Positions 46,596-54,962 are shown, counted from the first letter of the stretch. The stretch is 64,000 nucleotides of DNA from Roseomonas sp. CECT 9278 (GCF_918698155.1 NZ_CAKKLX010000027.1:1-64000), one strand, 5' to 3'. Notes: generated by a model not told the origin, from the sequence alone. Program-made: numbers and translations.

Positions 46596-46635
46596 ACTAT
46601 ACCGTCCGGACGGTTTTGTCCACCGTCCAGACGGT
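46596..46635 (-). promoter_or_regulatory. TetR paired operators and promoter
   Basis: ACCGTCCGGACGGT (46601-46614, perfect palindrome) and ACCGTCCAGACGGT (46622-46635, one central mismatch) have centres 21 bases apart, two DNA turns, so two dimers could bind one face. A TATAGT -10 (46596-46601) and a TGGACA -35 (46617-46622) on the minus strand overlap the sites; the 15-base spacer is short. The opposite strand leads to the Bug gene at 46738. Confidence 0.8.
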
Positions 46636-46737
46636 ACATAAGCGTTATGGGCGGGATGATATGCGTCCAGCGCCGCGATGGTTCCACCGGGCGGCGCCCT
46701 GCCCTAGGCTCCAGCGCAACGAATGGGGGGGTTCGGC

Positions 46738-47712
46738 ATGATCCAGGACATCGCAAGGCGCACCGTGCTGCTCGCGGCACCGGCGCTTCTGGCGACAGGC
46801 CCCGCCCGCGCGCAGGCCTGGCCCGCCCGCCCGGTCCGCCTCGTGGTCGGCTTCGCCGCCGGCGGCGCCAACGACATCATGGCCCGGCTGCTCGCCGCCA
46901 AGCTGACCGAGCGCATCCCGGGCAGCAGCTTCATCGTCGAGAACCGCCCCGGCGCCAGCACGCAGGTCGCCGCCGACCTGGTCGCCCGCGCAGCGCCGGA
47001 CGGCACGACCTTCATGTACACCTCGCCGTCCACGCTGATCGCGCTGGCGGTGAACCGCAGCGCAACGCTTGACCCGGTGCAGGCCTTCGCGCCGGTCTTC
47101 ATCGCGCAGAATTCGCCGCTCGCGCTGGTCTGCCGCGCCGATTTCCCGGCGCGCACGGTGGCCGAGTTCATCGCCGTCGCGCGCGAAAGGCAGGGGCGGC
47201 TGACCGTCTCGACGCCCGGCGCCGGCGCGATCAACCACCTGGCGCTGATCCTGCTCAGCAAGCAGGCGGGAATCGAGGTGACGCACGTGCCCTATGCCGG
47301 CAACCAGCCCGCCATCACCGCGCTGATGCGCGGCGACGTGGACGTGGCGCATGACGGCCTGTTCGCCACGCGCGCGCAGCTGGAAGCCGGCACGCTGCGC
47401 GCCATCGCGGTGACCAGCGCCCAGCGCGCACCCGCCTACCCCAACGTGCCCACCTTCGCCGAGACCGTGCCCGGCCATGTCGTCGGCTTCTGGGGCGGCA
47501 TGCTCGCACCCCGCGGCACGCCGGAACCGATCCTGGACCGCATGAACGCCGAGCTCGACGCCATCCTGAAACTGCCCGACGTGATCGAACGCACCCGCAG
47601 CTTCGGCGCCGAACCCGCCGGCGGGCCCCGCCAGGCCTTCGCACGCGTCTTCGCCGACGACTGGGCCCGCTGGCGCCAGGTGGTGACGGAGAACAACATC
47701 CGCGCGGAGTGA
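46738..47712 (+). CDS. Bug/TctC-type periplasmic receptor
   Basis: A 324-residue receptor, signal MIQDIARRTVLLAAPALLATGPARA. WPARPVRLVVGFAAGGANDIMAR, IVENRPGASTQV and VTHVPYAGNQPAI are the Bug ligand motifs; the mid-part ALDPVQAFAPVF is normal. A run of seven G bases eight bases upstream acts as ribosome site for ATG 46738; a further ATG at 46723 is in frame. Divergent from the TetR gene, so the operators could also affect it. Ligand unknown. Confidence 0.88.
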   Translation: MIQDIARRTVLLAAPALLATGPARAQAWPARPVRLVVGFAAGGANDIMARLLAAKLTERIPGSSFIVENRPGASTQVAADLVARAAPDGTTFMYTSPSTLIALAVNRSATLDPVQAFAPVFIAQNSPLALVCRADFPARTVAEFIAVARERQGRLTVSTPGAGAINHLALILLSKQAGIEVTHVPYAGNQPAITALMRGDVDVAHDGLFATRAQLEAGTLRAIAVTSAQRAPAYPNVPTFAETVPGHVVGFWGGMLAPRGTPEPILDRMNAELDAILKLPDVIERTRSFGAEPAGGPRQAFARVFADDWARWRQVVTENNIRAE

Positions 47713-47731
47713 GCGGCGGCGCGGCGGGCGC

Positions 47732-47952
47732 GGGCGGGGGAGGCGCTGCCTCCCCCGGACCCCCACCGCCAAACGCCTAAGGGCCTCTGGACACCAATAC
47801 TGATCGGGGACGTTGGGGAGGGGCATGGCGCGCCCGCCGCGTCAGGCGCACCCACGATGCCCCTCCCCAACGCCCCCGATTTAGTTTCCGCGATCGAAGG
47901 GGCCGTTGCCCCTTGGTGGGAGGGGTCCGGGGAGGGCAAAGCCCTCCCCGCC
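47732..47952. repeat. Large intergenic palindrome, copy 2
   Basis: Same plan as the element at 43461. The innermost arms (47803-47826 and 47857-47880) differ at one base; the next segments hold AAGGGCC and GGGGCCGTTGCCCCTTGG; the outer ones GGAGGCGCTGCCTCC and GGAGGGCAAAGCCCTCC, each a small hairpin itself. It fills the gap between the Bug gene and murJ and ends about 40 bases before the murJ start. Confidence 0.85.
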
Positions 47953-47989
47953 TTGCATCCGCCGCGCCGCCGGCGCATCCCGTCGCGTG

Positions 47990-49555
47990 ATGTTGCGTTC
48001 CGTCATGACTGTCGGCGCCTGGACCATGCTCTCGCGCGTGCTGGGTTTCGCGCGCGACATGCTGATCGCGTCGCGCCTGGGGGCGGGCCCGGTGGCGGAT
48101 GCCTTCTTCGTCGCGCTGAAGTTGCCCAACCTGTTTCGCCGCCTGTTCGGCGAGGGTGCCTTCAATGCCGCCTTCGTGCCGGCCTTCGCCGGCACGCTGG
48201 CGACGCAGGGCCGCGCCAACGCACAGGCGCTGGCCGAGCGGATGGGCACGCTGATGACGCTGTGGCTCGGCGTGCTGGTGGTGCTGGGCATGGTGTTCAT
48301 GCCGCAGGTGATGACGGTGCTGGCCCCGGGCTTCACCGACAACCCGGCGAAGTTCGCGCTGGCGGTCGAGCTCACGCGGATCACCTTCCCCTACCTGCTG
48401 TTCATCTGCCTGACGGCGCTGGTGGCGGGGGTGCTGAATGGGCTGGACCGCTTTGCCGCGGCGGCGGCGGCGCCGGTCTTCTTCAACCTGATCTCGATGG
48501 CGACGCTGCTGTTCCTGACGCCCTATGTCGCCACACCCGGGCATGCGCTGGCCTGGGGTGTGACGGCCTCGGGCGTGGTGCAGCTGGCGCTGGTGATGTG
48601 GGCCACGGCGCAGGCCGGCATGGCGCTGAACCTGCTGCGGCCGCCTTCCGTCACGGCCGAGGTGCGCCAGGTGCTGAAGCGCATGATCCCCGGCGTGATC
48701 GGCGCGGGTGTGGTGCAGCTGAACCTGGCGGTGGACATCATCATCGCGTCGCTGCTGCCCTCGGGCGCGATATCGTTCCTGTACTACGCGGACCGCGTGG
48801 CGCAGCTGCCCCTGGGCGTGATCGGGGTGGCGGTGGGCACGGCGCTGCTGCCGCTGCTGTCGCGCCAGTTGCGCAGCGGGCAGGCGCTGTCGGCGCACCG
48901 GTCGATGAACCGGGCGGTGGAACTCGCGCTGCTGCTGACGCTGCCGGCGGCGGTGGGCCTGGCGGTGGCATCAGGCCCCATCATCGCGGCCCTTTTCCAG
49001 CGTGGCGCCTTCGGACCGGCCGAGGCGGCGGCGAGTTCGGCCGCGCTGGTCGCCTATGCCATCGGCCTGCCGGCCTTCGTGCTGGTGAAGGTCTTCGCGC
49101 CGGCCTTCTTCGCGCGCGGGGATACCGCGACGCCGGTGAAGGTCGGGCTGGCCGCGGTGGCGCTGAACCTCGGCTTCAACGTCGCGCTGATGGGCCCGCT
49201 GCAGCATGTGGGGGTGGCGCTGTCGACCGCGCTGGCGGCGTGGGTGAATGCGATCGTGCTGGGCTGGCTACTGGTGCGCCGGCGCGACTGGGTGCTGGAC
49301 CGGCGGGCGCGGCGCGCCCTGCCGCGCATCCTGGCGGCGGCGGCGGTGATGGGGGTGGCGGTGGGCGCGCTCGGCTGGGTGCTGACGGCGGGCGGGACGT
49401 CGCTCGCCCGGATTGGGCTGGCGGCGGCGCTGATTGGCGCGGGCGGGGTTGTGTTCCTTGGCGTGGGCGTGGCCCTGCGTGCCTTCGACCCGCGCGAGGT
49501 GCTGCGGATGCTGCGGCGGCGGCGCGCCACCCCTGCACCGGGGACGAGCATTTGA
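47990..49555 (+). CDS. murJ: Lipid II flippase MurJ
   Basis: A 521-residue MOP-superfamily protein with about fourteen hydrophobic segments that flips lipid II across the inner membrane. MLSRVLGFARDMLIASRLG, ADAFFVALKLPNLFRRLFGEGAFNAAFVPAF (landmark: LPNLFRRLFGEGAF) and SAISFLYYADRVAQLPLGVIG-like LYYADRVAQLPLG are MurJ signatures. The ATG at 47990 gives the family N-terminus MLRSVMTVGAW; a GTG three bases before is possible and the long upstream extension lies in a palindrome. No ribosome site stands out. Confidence 0.95.
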   Translation: MLRSVMTVGAWTMLSRVLGFARDMLIASRLGAGPVADAFFVALKLPNLFRRLFGEGAFNAAFVPAFAGTLATQGRANAQALAERMGTLMTLWLGVLVVLGMVFMPQVMTVLAPGFTDNPAKFALAVELTRITFPYLLFICLTALVAGVLNGLDRFAAAAAAPVFFNLISMATLLFLTPYVATPGHALAWGVTASGVVQLALVMWATAQAGMALNLLRPPSVTAEVRQVLKRMIPGVIGAGVVQLNLAVDIIIASLLPSGAISFLYYADRVAQLPLGVIGVAVGTALLPLLSRQLRSGQALSAHRSMNRAVELALLLTLPAAVGLAVASGPIIAALFQRGAFGPAEAAASSAALVAYAIGLPAFVLVKVFAPAFFARGDTATPVKVGLAAVALNLGFNVALMGPLQHVGVALSTALAAWVNAIVLGWLLVRRRDWVLDRRARRALPRILAAAAVMGVAVGALGWVLTAGGTSLARIGLAAALIGAGGVVFLGVGVALRAFDPREVLRMLRRRRATPAPGTSI

Positions 49556-50297
49556 GGCGCGGCCTTCGCGGCAACGGCGGTCGGTCAGCAGAAATGCCCG
49601 CCCTGCGCGAAGCAGGCGCCAGGTGCCGCCATGCTAAGCTGCGCCGCGCAGTGTCGAGCTTGCGAACGTCGCGTTGGAGGCATTGCCCGCGGACCGCAAA
49701 GCGTGAATAGGCTGTGAACACGCATCAGAGAGGGCATGGCGCAGCGTGATCTCCGTGGCACGGCATCTTCGCAGGACGGTCGACGGCGGTTGCCGGCGTC
49801 TGGTCGTGGCTGCGGGCTTGGGCTGCCCGCCTCGCTGCGTTACGCAGGATCGCGGGGCACGCGCCTTCTTCGCACTCATCCCGGTGGCTTTAGCGGTGGA
49901 ACCTGGCGCGACGCCGGACGCATCCTTCCGCCCGGCAGAGGGCGCGCCAGCGGCGCCGGTGATCGCCGCGACAGGCGCACGCGCGCGCGGCCGCACAGCC
50001 CGGCCCGCCACACGCCGCTCCGCCGGAGCGCGCCGTCCGGCGGCCAAGGGCGGCAAGGGCCGAAGTCGAGGCCCCGCGGGCTCACCCGGGCTTGCCCCAT
50101 CATCCGCCCTGGCGCACGCCTCGGTGACGGCGCGCGGGCCCAGGGTCCGGAGCCCTGCCCGGGCGCTCCACGCGGCCGTCGCGTGCGGCCCGGCAATCTC
50201 AAGCCACCGCGCCCCATGTGGCGACGCCCCGCTTCCCGCCACCCACACGCATGGCCGCCGGCCGCTGCCGTCAACCACAGGATAGGAGACACTTGCG
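49556..50297. other. 742-base stretch without a convincing gene
   Basis: Open frames exist on both strands (for example 49746-50285 plus), but none shows a recognisable domain and their composition is rich in Arg, Ala and Pro as expected from shifted GC-rich DNA. The stretch precedes the secreted RTX/Hint gene, and may hold its promoter region or a decayed gene. I found no repeat copy or RNA structure that I can name. Confidence 0.5.
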
Positions 50298-51335
50298 ATG
50301 TCTGGAACCTGGTACGATGCCTCCGGCACGCCGCGCTCGCCGAACACGCCAACCAATGGCGCCGACTCCTTCACCGGGACCAGCGGTGTCGATGTCGCCG
50401 CTGGCTTGAACGGCAATGACACGCTGTCGGGCGAGGGGGGCACCGACGTCCTGGGCGGCGGAAACGGTGACGACGTCCTGATCGGCGGTACCGGCAACGA
50501 TGCCCTGTCAGGTGGCAGCGGCAACGACGTCTTTGTCTGGAACACCGGCGACGGCAACGATGTCATCAACTTCGGGAGCGGTTCGGACACGCTGTCGCTT
50601 CAGGGATGGACGGGCGGCAGTGACGACCCCTGGGACACCAGCGCCGGCGCGCTGGGCACCACATTGTTCACCAATGGCACCGATACCATCTCTGTCGTGG
50701 GCTTCAGCAGCAACGATGTCATCACCTGCTTCGCCTCGGGCACACTGATCGCGACCGCGCGCGGCGAGGTCGCGGTCGAGGACCTTCGCGTCGGCGAGCT
50801 GCTGGTCGCAGCACATGGCGGTGCGCCGCTGCAGCCGGTGGTCTGGCTCGGCCACACCAGGGTCAACGTGGCCAGGCAGCGCAACCGCGCCGCCGCGGCG
50901 CCGATCCTGATCAAGGCCGGCGCGCTGGCCAACGGCGTGCCGCATCGCGACCTGCGCGTCAGCCCGGAGCACGCGATGTTCCTCGACGGACGCCTGGTGC
51001 CCGCGCGCCTGCTGGTCAACGGCACGTCGATCATCCAGGAACTCTGGTGCCCCGAGGTCACCTACTGGCATGTCGAACTGCCCGCGCACGGCCTGCTTGT
51101 GGCCGAGGGCGCGGTGTCGGAATCCTACTTCGACGACGGCAACCGCAAGCACTTCGACAATTACGGCATCACCACGCTGTTCAAGGATTTCGAGAGCGAG
51201 CGCCACACTGGCCGCTATGCCCAGGCCGCCTGCCATCCGCCGCTGACCGAGGGCCCGTTGCTCGACCGCATCCGCAGCCGGATCGCCGACCGCGCGGCGG
51301 CGGTCACCCAGGGTGCCGTGCGCCGGATCGCGTGA
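50298..51335 (+). CDS. RTX-repeat and Hint (hedgehog/intein-like) domain protein
   Basis: A 345-residue protein without a signal peptide, consistent with type I secretion. Residues about 38-100 hold calcium-binding nonapeptide repeats (LNGNDTLSGEGGTDVLGGG, GGTGNDALSGGSGND). A Hint_2 domain starts at Cys144 in ITCFASGTLIATARG, which should perform an N-S acyl shift; RVSPEHAMFLDGRLVPA and the histidines near ELPAHGLL complete it. Such proteins may cleave themselves or attach their N-terminal part to another molecule. AGGAG precedes the ATG. No secretion genes are nearby. Confidence 0.88.
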   Translation: MSGTWYDASGTPRSPNTPTNGADSFTGTSGVDVAAGLNGNDTLSGEGGTDVLGGGNGDDVLIGGTGNDALSGGSGNDVFVWNTGDGNDVINFGSGSDTLSLQGWTGGSDDPWDTSAGALGTTLFTNGTDTISVVGFSSNDVITCFASGTLIATARGEVAVEDLRVGELLVAAHGGAPLQPVVWLGHTRVNVARQRNRAAAAPILIKAGALANGVPHRDLRVSPEHAMFLDGRLVPARLLVNGTSIIQELWCPEVTYWHVELPAHGLLVAEGAVSESYFDDGNRKHFDNYGITTLFKDFESERHTGRYAQAACHPPLTEGPLLDRIRSRIADRAAAVTQGAVRRIA

Positions 51336-51417
51336 CATCGGCGGCGCCCCTGCCTCGCGGGCCTTGCTGCACTGCACCAATCCGGGCCATAAGCGGCCTC
51401 CGTCGCAGGGGGCCGCC

Positions 51418-51633
51418 ATGTCGGAACGCAAGCTTTGGTTCGTCTGGGGCGGTGTGTTCGCCGATGCCGCCTGGCAGGAGCTCGAACCCGGCAGCGAGCA
51501 ATGCTTCGGCCCCTTCCACGATGCCGACACCGCCGAACGCATCTGGCGCGACGAGATGCGCCGGCGGGTCGACACCGCGCAGCACCGGCTGTTCGTGATC
51601 GAGGTGCCGCGCCCGGGCGGGCCGGCCGCCTGA
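51418..51633 (+). CDS. DUF4170 family protein
   Basis: A 71-residue protein. KLWFVWGGVFADA, FGPFHDADTAERIWRDEMRR and VDTAQHRLFVIEVPR match the short alphaproteobacterial DUF4170 family. GGGGG stands upstream of the ATG. No function is known; the family often accompanies core genes. Confidence 0.78.
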   Translation: MSERKLWFVWGGVFADAAWQELEPGSEQCFGPFHDADTAERIWRDEMRRRVDTAQHRLFVIEVPRPGGPAA

Positions 51634-51666
51634 ACGCCACGGCGCCGCGGTGCGGGGCGGCACTCG

Positions 51667-52416
51667 TCAGAACAGCGGCCGCACCGGCGCCGGCTGTTCC
51701 CAGTATTGCGCGATGCGGCGCAGCGACCTGAGGTCGCCCACCGCCAGCCGGCCATCGCCGATGCGCACCAGGCCCATCCGGCGCAGCCGCTGCATGGTGC
51801 GGTTGGTGTGCACCACCGACAGCCCCAGCGCATCCGCGACATGCGTCTGGGTCAGCGGGAAGGGCACCGAATCGCCCTCGCGCAGTCCCGCCGATTCGGC
51901 GCGCTTGAACAGGCTGACCAGCAGCGCGGCGACGCTCTCGACCGCGGTGCGCCGCCCGACCGACAGCATCGCATCGTCGACCAGGCGTTCGCCATGCGCG
52001 GCAAGCCAGGTGAGATCGAGCGCCAACGGCGGGTGCACGCGATAGACCGACCACACCGTGTCGCGCGCGAAGGCGCAGAGCGACACCTCCGTCAACGCCT
52101 CGACGCCATGCGCCGTGGCCTCCAGGAGTTCCGCCTGCAGACCCAGGATATCGCCGGGCAGCAGGAAGCTCATGATCTGCCGGCGACCATCCGTCATGGT
52201 CTTGAAGCGGAACGCCCAGCCCGAGAGCAGCGTGAACACATGCGCGGCGGCGCCACCCTCGGCGACGATGCTGCCGCCGGGTTCGATACGCCGCTGGCCG
52301 ACCTTGCGCCGGGAGATGAAGGCGAGTTCGCCCTCGCGCAGCGGCTTGAAGCCCGGCAACGGGCGCAGCGGACACTGCGCGCAGGGCAAGGGGGGCTCGA
52401 GTCCGGACCGACGCAT
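51667..52416 (-). CDS. Crp/Fnr-family regulator with N-terminal cysteine pair
   Basis: A 249-residue regulator. It begins with PPLPCAQCPLRPL, a CxxC pair seen in several FNR-like proteins, then a cyclic-nucleotide-type domain (LLSGWAFRFKTM, LLPGDILGLQAEL) and a winged helix with THVADALGLSVVHTNRTMQRLRRMGL. The recognition helix has VVHTNR in place of the FNR E-x-x-S-R, so it should read a different site. It faces the DUF4170 gene and lies upstream of a HisKA_2 kinase in a region rich in stress genes. Confidence 0.87.
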   Translation of the reverse strand: MRRSGLEPPLPCAQCPLRPLPGFKPLREGELAFISRRKVGQRRIEPGGSIVAEGGAAAHVFTLLSGWAFRFKTMTDGRRQIMSFLLPGDILGLQAELLEATAHGVEALTEVSLCAFARDTVWSVYRVHPPLALDLTWLAAHGERLVDDAMLSVGRRTAVESVAALLVSLFKRAESAGLREGDSVPFPLTQTHVADALGLSVVHTNRTMQRLRRMGLVRIGDGRLAVGDLRSLRRIAQYWEQPAPVRPLF

Positions 52417-52463
52417 TTCGATGCGAGCCTATCACAGGTTAATGCCGCCGGCGGAGCGATCGC

Positions 52464-52515
52464 CTAGAGCATCATCCGTCCGGCCGATGTCGGCTGGGTG
52501 GACAAGGATGCCCTC
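52464..52515. repeat. Dispersed palindromic repeat, GAGCATCATCC subfamily (copy 1)
   Basis: CTAGAGCATCATCC at the left and GGATGCCCTC at the right surround CCGA-tg-TCGG. It shares its head with the copies at 53707 and 57670. Lies between the Crp-type gene and the kinase gene. Confidence 0.6.
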
Positions 52516-52688
52516 GAAGACACCGGGCCGGAGCATGTGCCGCGCGCCATGCCAAACGGAACGGGCTCCAGGGCAGGGTACGACCGGATGGAACCATAGC
52601 GCCGGACACATCTGCCCGGAATGCCTCGACCCCGAACACCCGATGTCCCGCCGGGACGCATGGTGAGCGGGCAGCAGGTTCAACGACA

Positions 52689-53705
52689 ATGTCAGGAACC
52701 GCCATCATATCGCTCCGTCATCCTCGACTGCATCGGCTCCTGCTGCTGGAGCCGGCCCATGGCGTGCGCGTTGCGGCGGCGACCCTGGCGGTGGCGGGTG
52801 GCGCGGCCTTGCGCGTCGCGCACGGCGCGATCCCCGGCGAGCTGCCGGCGATCGCGCTGCTGCCGCTCACGCTCGGCGTCGCCGTGCTGTTCGGCTGGCT
52901 GCCGGGCGCCGCGCTCGCGGCGGCGGCCCTGCTGGCCTGGCGCGCCGACCCGATGGCGCTGCTCGGCTTCGGCGTGGCGGCGGCGGCGCAGCTGGCGCTG
53001 GTCGCGGTCCTGCGGTCCGCCCTGCGCGGCAGCGAGGCGGACCGCGCCGCGCTGCGACGGCAGCTCGATGGCGACCGCGCATTGCTGCGCGAGATGCAGC
53101 ACCGCATCGCCAATGCGCTGCAGTTCCTCGCCAGCCTGCTGTCTCTGCAGGCGTCGCGCGTCACGGATGCGGACTCCGCCGGCGAGGCGCTGGCCGATGC
53201 CGCGGCGCGGCTCGGCACCGTCGCGCGCATCCATCGCCGCCTGCACGACCCACGGCTGACCGGCGCGGCGCTCGGTGAATTGTTCCAGGACGTGGCGACG
53301 CAGATGCTCGCCGCGCGTGGGTTGGGGCCGTCGGCGGATGGCGCGGTGCGCGTGCGCGTGCACGTCGACGAGGGCGCCGGCAGGCTCGACCCGACGCAGG
53401 CGACGGCGCTCGCGATGATCGTGGCGGAAGCCGCCACCAATGCCGCGAAGCACGCCTTCGACACGACCGGCCGCGGCGCCCTGACCATCGTGCTGGAGGA
53501 ACGCGCCGACGCCTTCGTGCTCGCCGTCACCGATGACGGGCCGGGTCCGCCGGATGCCGCGCCGACGCAGGACAGCCTCGGCCTGTCGGTGATGGCGGCG
53601 ATGGCACGCCGGCTCGATGGCCAGTTCCGCTTCGGCCCGGGCGCCGCCGGCGGCGCCGCGGTGGAGGTGGTGTTTCGCGCAACACCCGCTGACGCCGCCG
53701 CATAA
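52689..53705 (+). CDS. HisKA_2-type sensor histidine kinase
   Basis: A 338-residue kinase with a hydrophobic N-terminal half (about four helices, residues 25-110) and no separate sensor domain. The phospho-acceptor block is REMQHRIANALQFLASLLSLQA, and the ATPase part has ALAMIVAEAATNAAKHAF and VTDDGPGPP. HisKA_2/HWE kinases are the class that phosphorylates PhyR in the general stress response, and phyR lies 8 kb away, so it may be one of its inputs. Confidence 0.85.
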   Translation: MSGTAIISLRHPRLHRLLLLEPAHGVRVAAATLAVAGGAALRVAHGAIPGELPAIALLPLTLGVAVLFGWLPGAALAAAALLAWRADPMALLGFGVAAAAQLALVAVLRSALRGSEADRAALRRQLDGDRALLREMQHRIANALQFLASLLSLQASRVTDADSAGEALADAAARLGTVARIHRRLHDPRLTGAALGELFQDVATQMLAARGLGPSADGAVRVRVHVDEGAGRLDPTQATALAMIVAEAATNAAKHAFDTTGRGALTIVLEERADAFVLAVTDDGPGPPDAAPTQDSLGLSVMAAMARRLDGQFRFGPGAAGGAAVEVVFRATPADAAA

Positions 53706-53706
53706 A

Positions 53707-53752
53707 GCGTCACCCGCTCGAACGGGATCGTTCGGGCGGGTGAAGATGCTCG
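53707..53752. repeat. Dispersed palindromic repeat, GAGCATCATCC subfamily (copy 2)
   Basis: CACCCGCTCGAACG and CGTTCGGGCGGGTG form 14-base arms around the pair GGAT, followed by GATGCTCG. It immediately follows the kinase stop and may serve as its terminator. Related in head and tail to the copies at 52464 and 57670. Confidence 0.65.
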
Positions 53753-53990
53753 CGGGAACAAGCGCCGCAAGCGGCGCCGCGAGGCGAAGCGAGCGGAATC
53801 GTCTCCGGCGCCATCACGCGGTTCGTGGCCGTCGCGCGCATCGGGGACACCATCGGGTCGGGATCATCCCGCGAGCCGCGTCCGCTCGCCGTAGCGCGCT
53901 GCGGCAGCCCGGGCTGCGACCGGCCGATCACGACTGACCGCACCGGAGGGAAAGCCTCCGCGCCCGCCCTGCGCGTAGCGCGCGTCGCGC

Positions 53991-54015
53991 GCAACCATCG
54001 GCGGGGCTGCGCGTT
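53991..54015 (+). promoter_or_regulatory. Putative EcfG promoter of the small membrane protein/lipoprotein pair
   Basis: GCAACC (53991-53996), fifteen bases, then CGTT (54012-54015), 45 bases upstream of the ATG at 54061. The arrangement AAC-N16-CGTT equals the EcfG consensus spacing, with GC in place of the usual first GG. Confidence 0.55.
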
Positions 54016-54060
54016 GGACCGACACATGGCCGCATCCCGCGGCGTCACGGAGGCAAGCAG

Positions 54061-54138
54061 ATGCGTTCGATCCTTCTCTACTTCCTCGGCGTGCCGGTCG
54101 TCGTGATCGTGCTGCTGAACGTCTTCAACGTGATCTGA
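54061..54138 (+). CDS. 25-residue single-helix membrane peptide
   Basis: MRSILLYFLGVPVVVIVLLN plus five residues is one membrane helix with a short basic start. Similar very small LGVP/IxIILL peptides occur widely in alphaproteobacteria and are usually left out of annotations. A good GGAGG stands nine bases before the ATG. It probably shares a stress promoter and mRNA with the lipoprotein 31 bases downstream. Confidence 0.65.
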   Translation: MRSILLYFLGVPVVVIVLLNVFNVI

Positions 54139-54169
54139 CACCCCACACCCTGGTCCAAGGAGGCCCACG

Positions 54170-54388
54170 ATGCTCCGCATGATTCCCGCCACCATCGCCC
54201 TGGCCGGTGGCCTTGCCCTGGCCGCCTGCGGCAATTCGCCGGGCGAACGCGCGGTCGGCGGCGGCCTGGTCGGCGCCGGCGCGGGTGCCGCGATCGGCTC
54301 GCTGTCCGGCAACGCCGGCACCGGCGCGCTGATCGGCGGCGCGGTCGGTGCCGTGGGTGGCGCGGTGACGGCACCCGGCAACTACTGA
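54170..54388 (+). CDS. Glycine-zipper lipoprotein
   Basis: A 72-residue protein with a lipobox LAAC at about residues 17-20, then a glycine zipper ([29 protein letters not shown]) as in osmotically induced small lipoproteins of the YMGG/OsmB type. AAGGAGG lies seven bases upstream. Followed by a strong terminator. Confidence 0.8.
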   Translation: MLRMIPATIALAGGLALAACGNSPGERAVGGGLVGAGAGAAIGSLSGNAGTGALIGGAVGAVGGAVTAPGNY

Positions 54389-54407
54389 TCCGCCGCGTGG
54401 CGTGACG

Positions 54408-54443
54408 AAGGGGCGGTTGGCCGAGGGCCACCGCCCCCTTTTC
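54408..54443 (+). terminator. Intrinsic terminator after the glycine-zipper gene
   Basis: AAGGGGCGGTTGGCC and GGCCACCGCCCCCTT pair around a short GAG loop and are followed by TTTT on the plus strand. Confidence 0.85.
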
Positions 54444-54477
54444 ATGCGCGCTGCACGGCACCCTCCGCCGGTGAAAC

Positions 54478-54513
54478 GCAAAGCGCCCGCAGCATCCGCT
54501 GCGGGCGCTTTGC
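54478..54513. terminator. Bidirectional hairpin between convergent transcripts
   Basis: A perfect 16-bp stem (GCAAAGCGCCCGCAGC and its complement) with an ATCC loop. Its CTTT/AAAG edges give short T-runs in both directions, so it can end the rightward lipoprotein transcript and the leftward holin-like transcript. Confidence 0.75.
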
Positions 54514-54536
54514 CGTGCGCGAAGCCGCGGTGTCGA

Positions 54537-54959
54537 TCAGCGGCGCCGCAGCCAGCTGGCGATCGCCTCGCCCGCCATGGCGCCGAGCACCGGTCCCGGC
54601 GCCGATCCCATCGCGAAGGACGCCGCATTGCTCAACGGATTGCGCGTCGCGGCGTCCAGCATCATGCGGCGTACCGCCAGCGCCTCCTGCGCGACAGGAT
54701 CGACGCGCGTCCGCCCGAACAACGCCAGCCCCCCCGCCAGCGCCAGGTCGGCCAGTGCGACCAGGCCGCAGGCCGCCGCCAGGCCGTAGCGCGGTTCGAG
54801 CCAGGCGATCGCCGCGACATGCGCCAGGCCGACCGCCGCGACGCCGAACAGCGCGGCGCCGGCCAGCCAGGCGGCCCGCCGCGCCACGCTGCCCGCGTTG
54901 CGCCGCAGGCGCAGGCTCTCCGCCTGCGCCGCGACGCCGAGAAGGCGGAGAACCCGCAC
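54537..54959 (-). CDS. Phage-holin-like (holin-X/YqjE-type) membrane protein
   Basis: A 140-residue protein with two hydrophobic hairpin segments (about residues 30-85) and charged ends, of the type that follows DUF883 genes as the YqjE partner of YqjD. The DUF883 stop is four bases upstream. Proposed role: inner-membrane anchor in stationary phase or stress. No lysis function should be read into the holin name. Confidence 0.7.
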   Translation of the reverse strand: MRVLRLLGVAAQAESLRLRRNAGSVARRAAWLAGAALFGVAAVGLAHVAAIAWLEPRYGLAAACGLVALADLALAGGLALFGRTRVDPVAQEALAVRRMMLDAATRNPLSNAASFAMGSAPGPVLGAMAGEAIASWLRRR

Positions 54960-54962
54960 GGC

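Noticed and set aside
49634..50590. 318-residue minus-strand frame with a Pro-Ser-rich repeat start
   Set aside because: The repetitive part is the complement of the calcium-binding repeats of the RTX/Hint gene; the rest has no homology I can see.
54537..54959. A prophage lysis gene because of holin similarity
   Set aside because: No phage gene is nearby and the gene is paired with DUF883, as in the chromosomal yqjD-yqjE pair.
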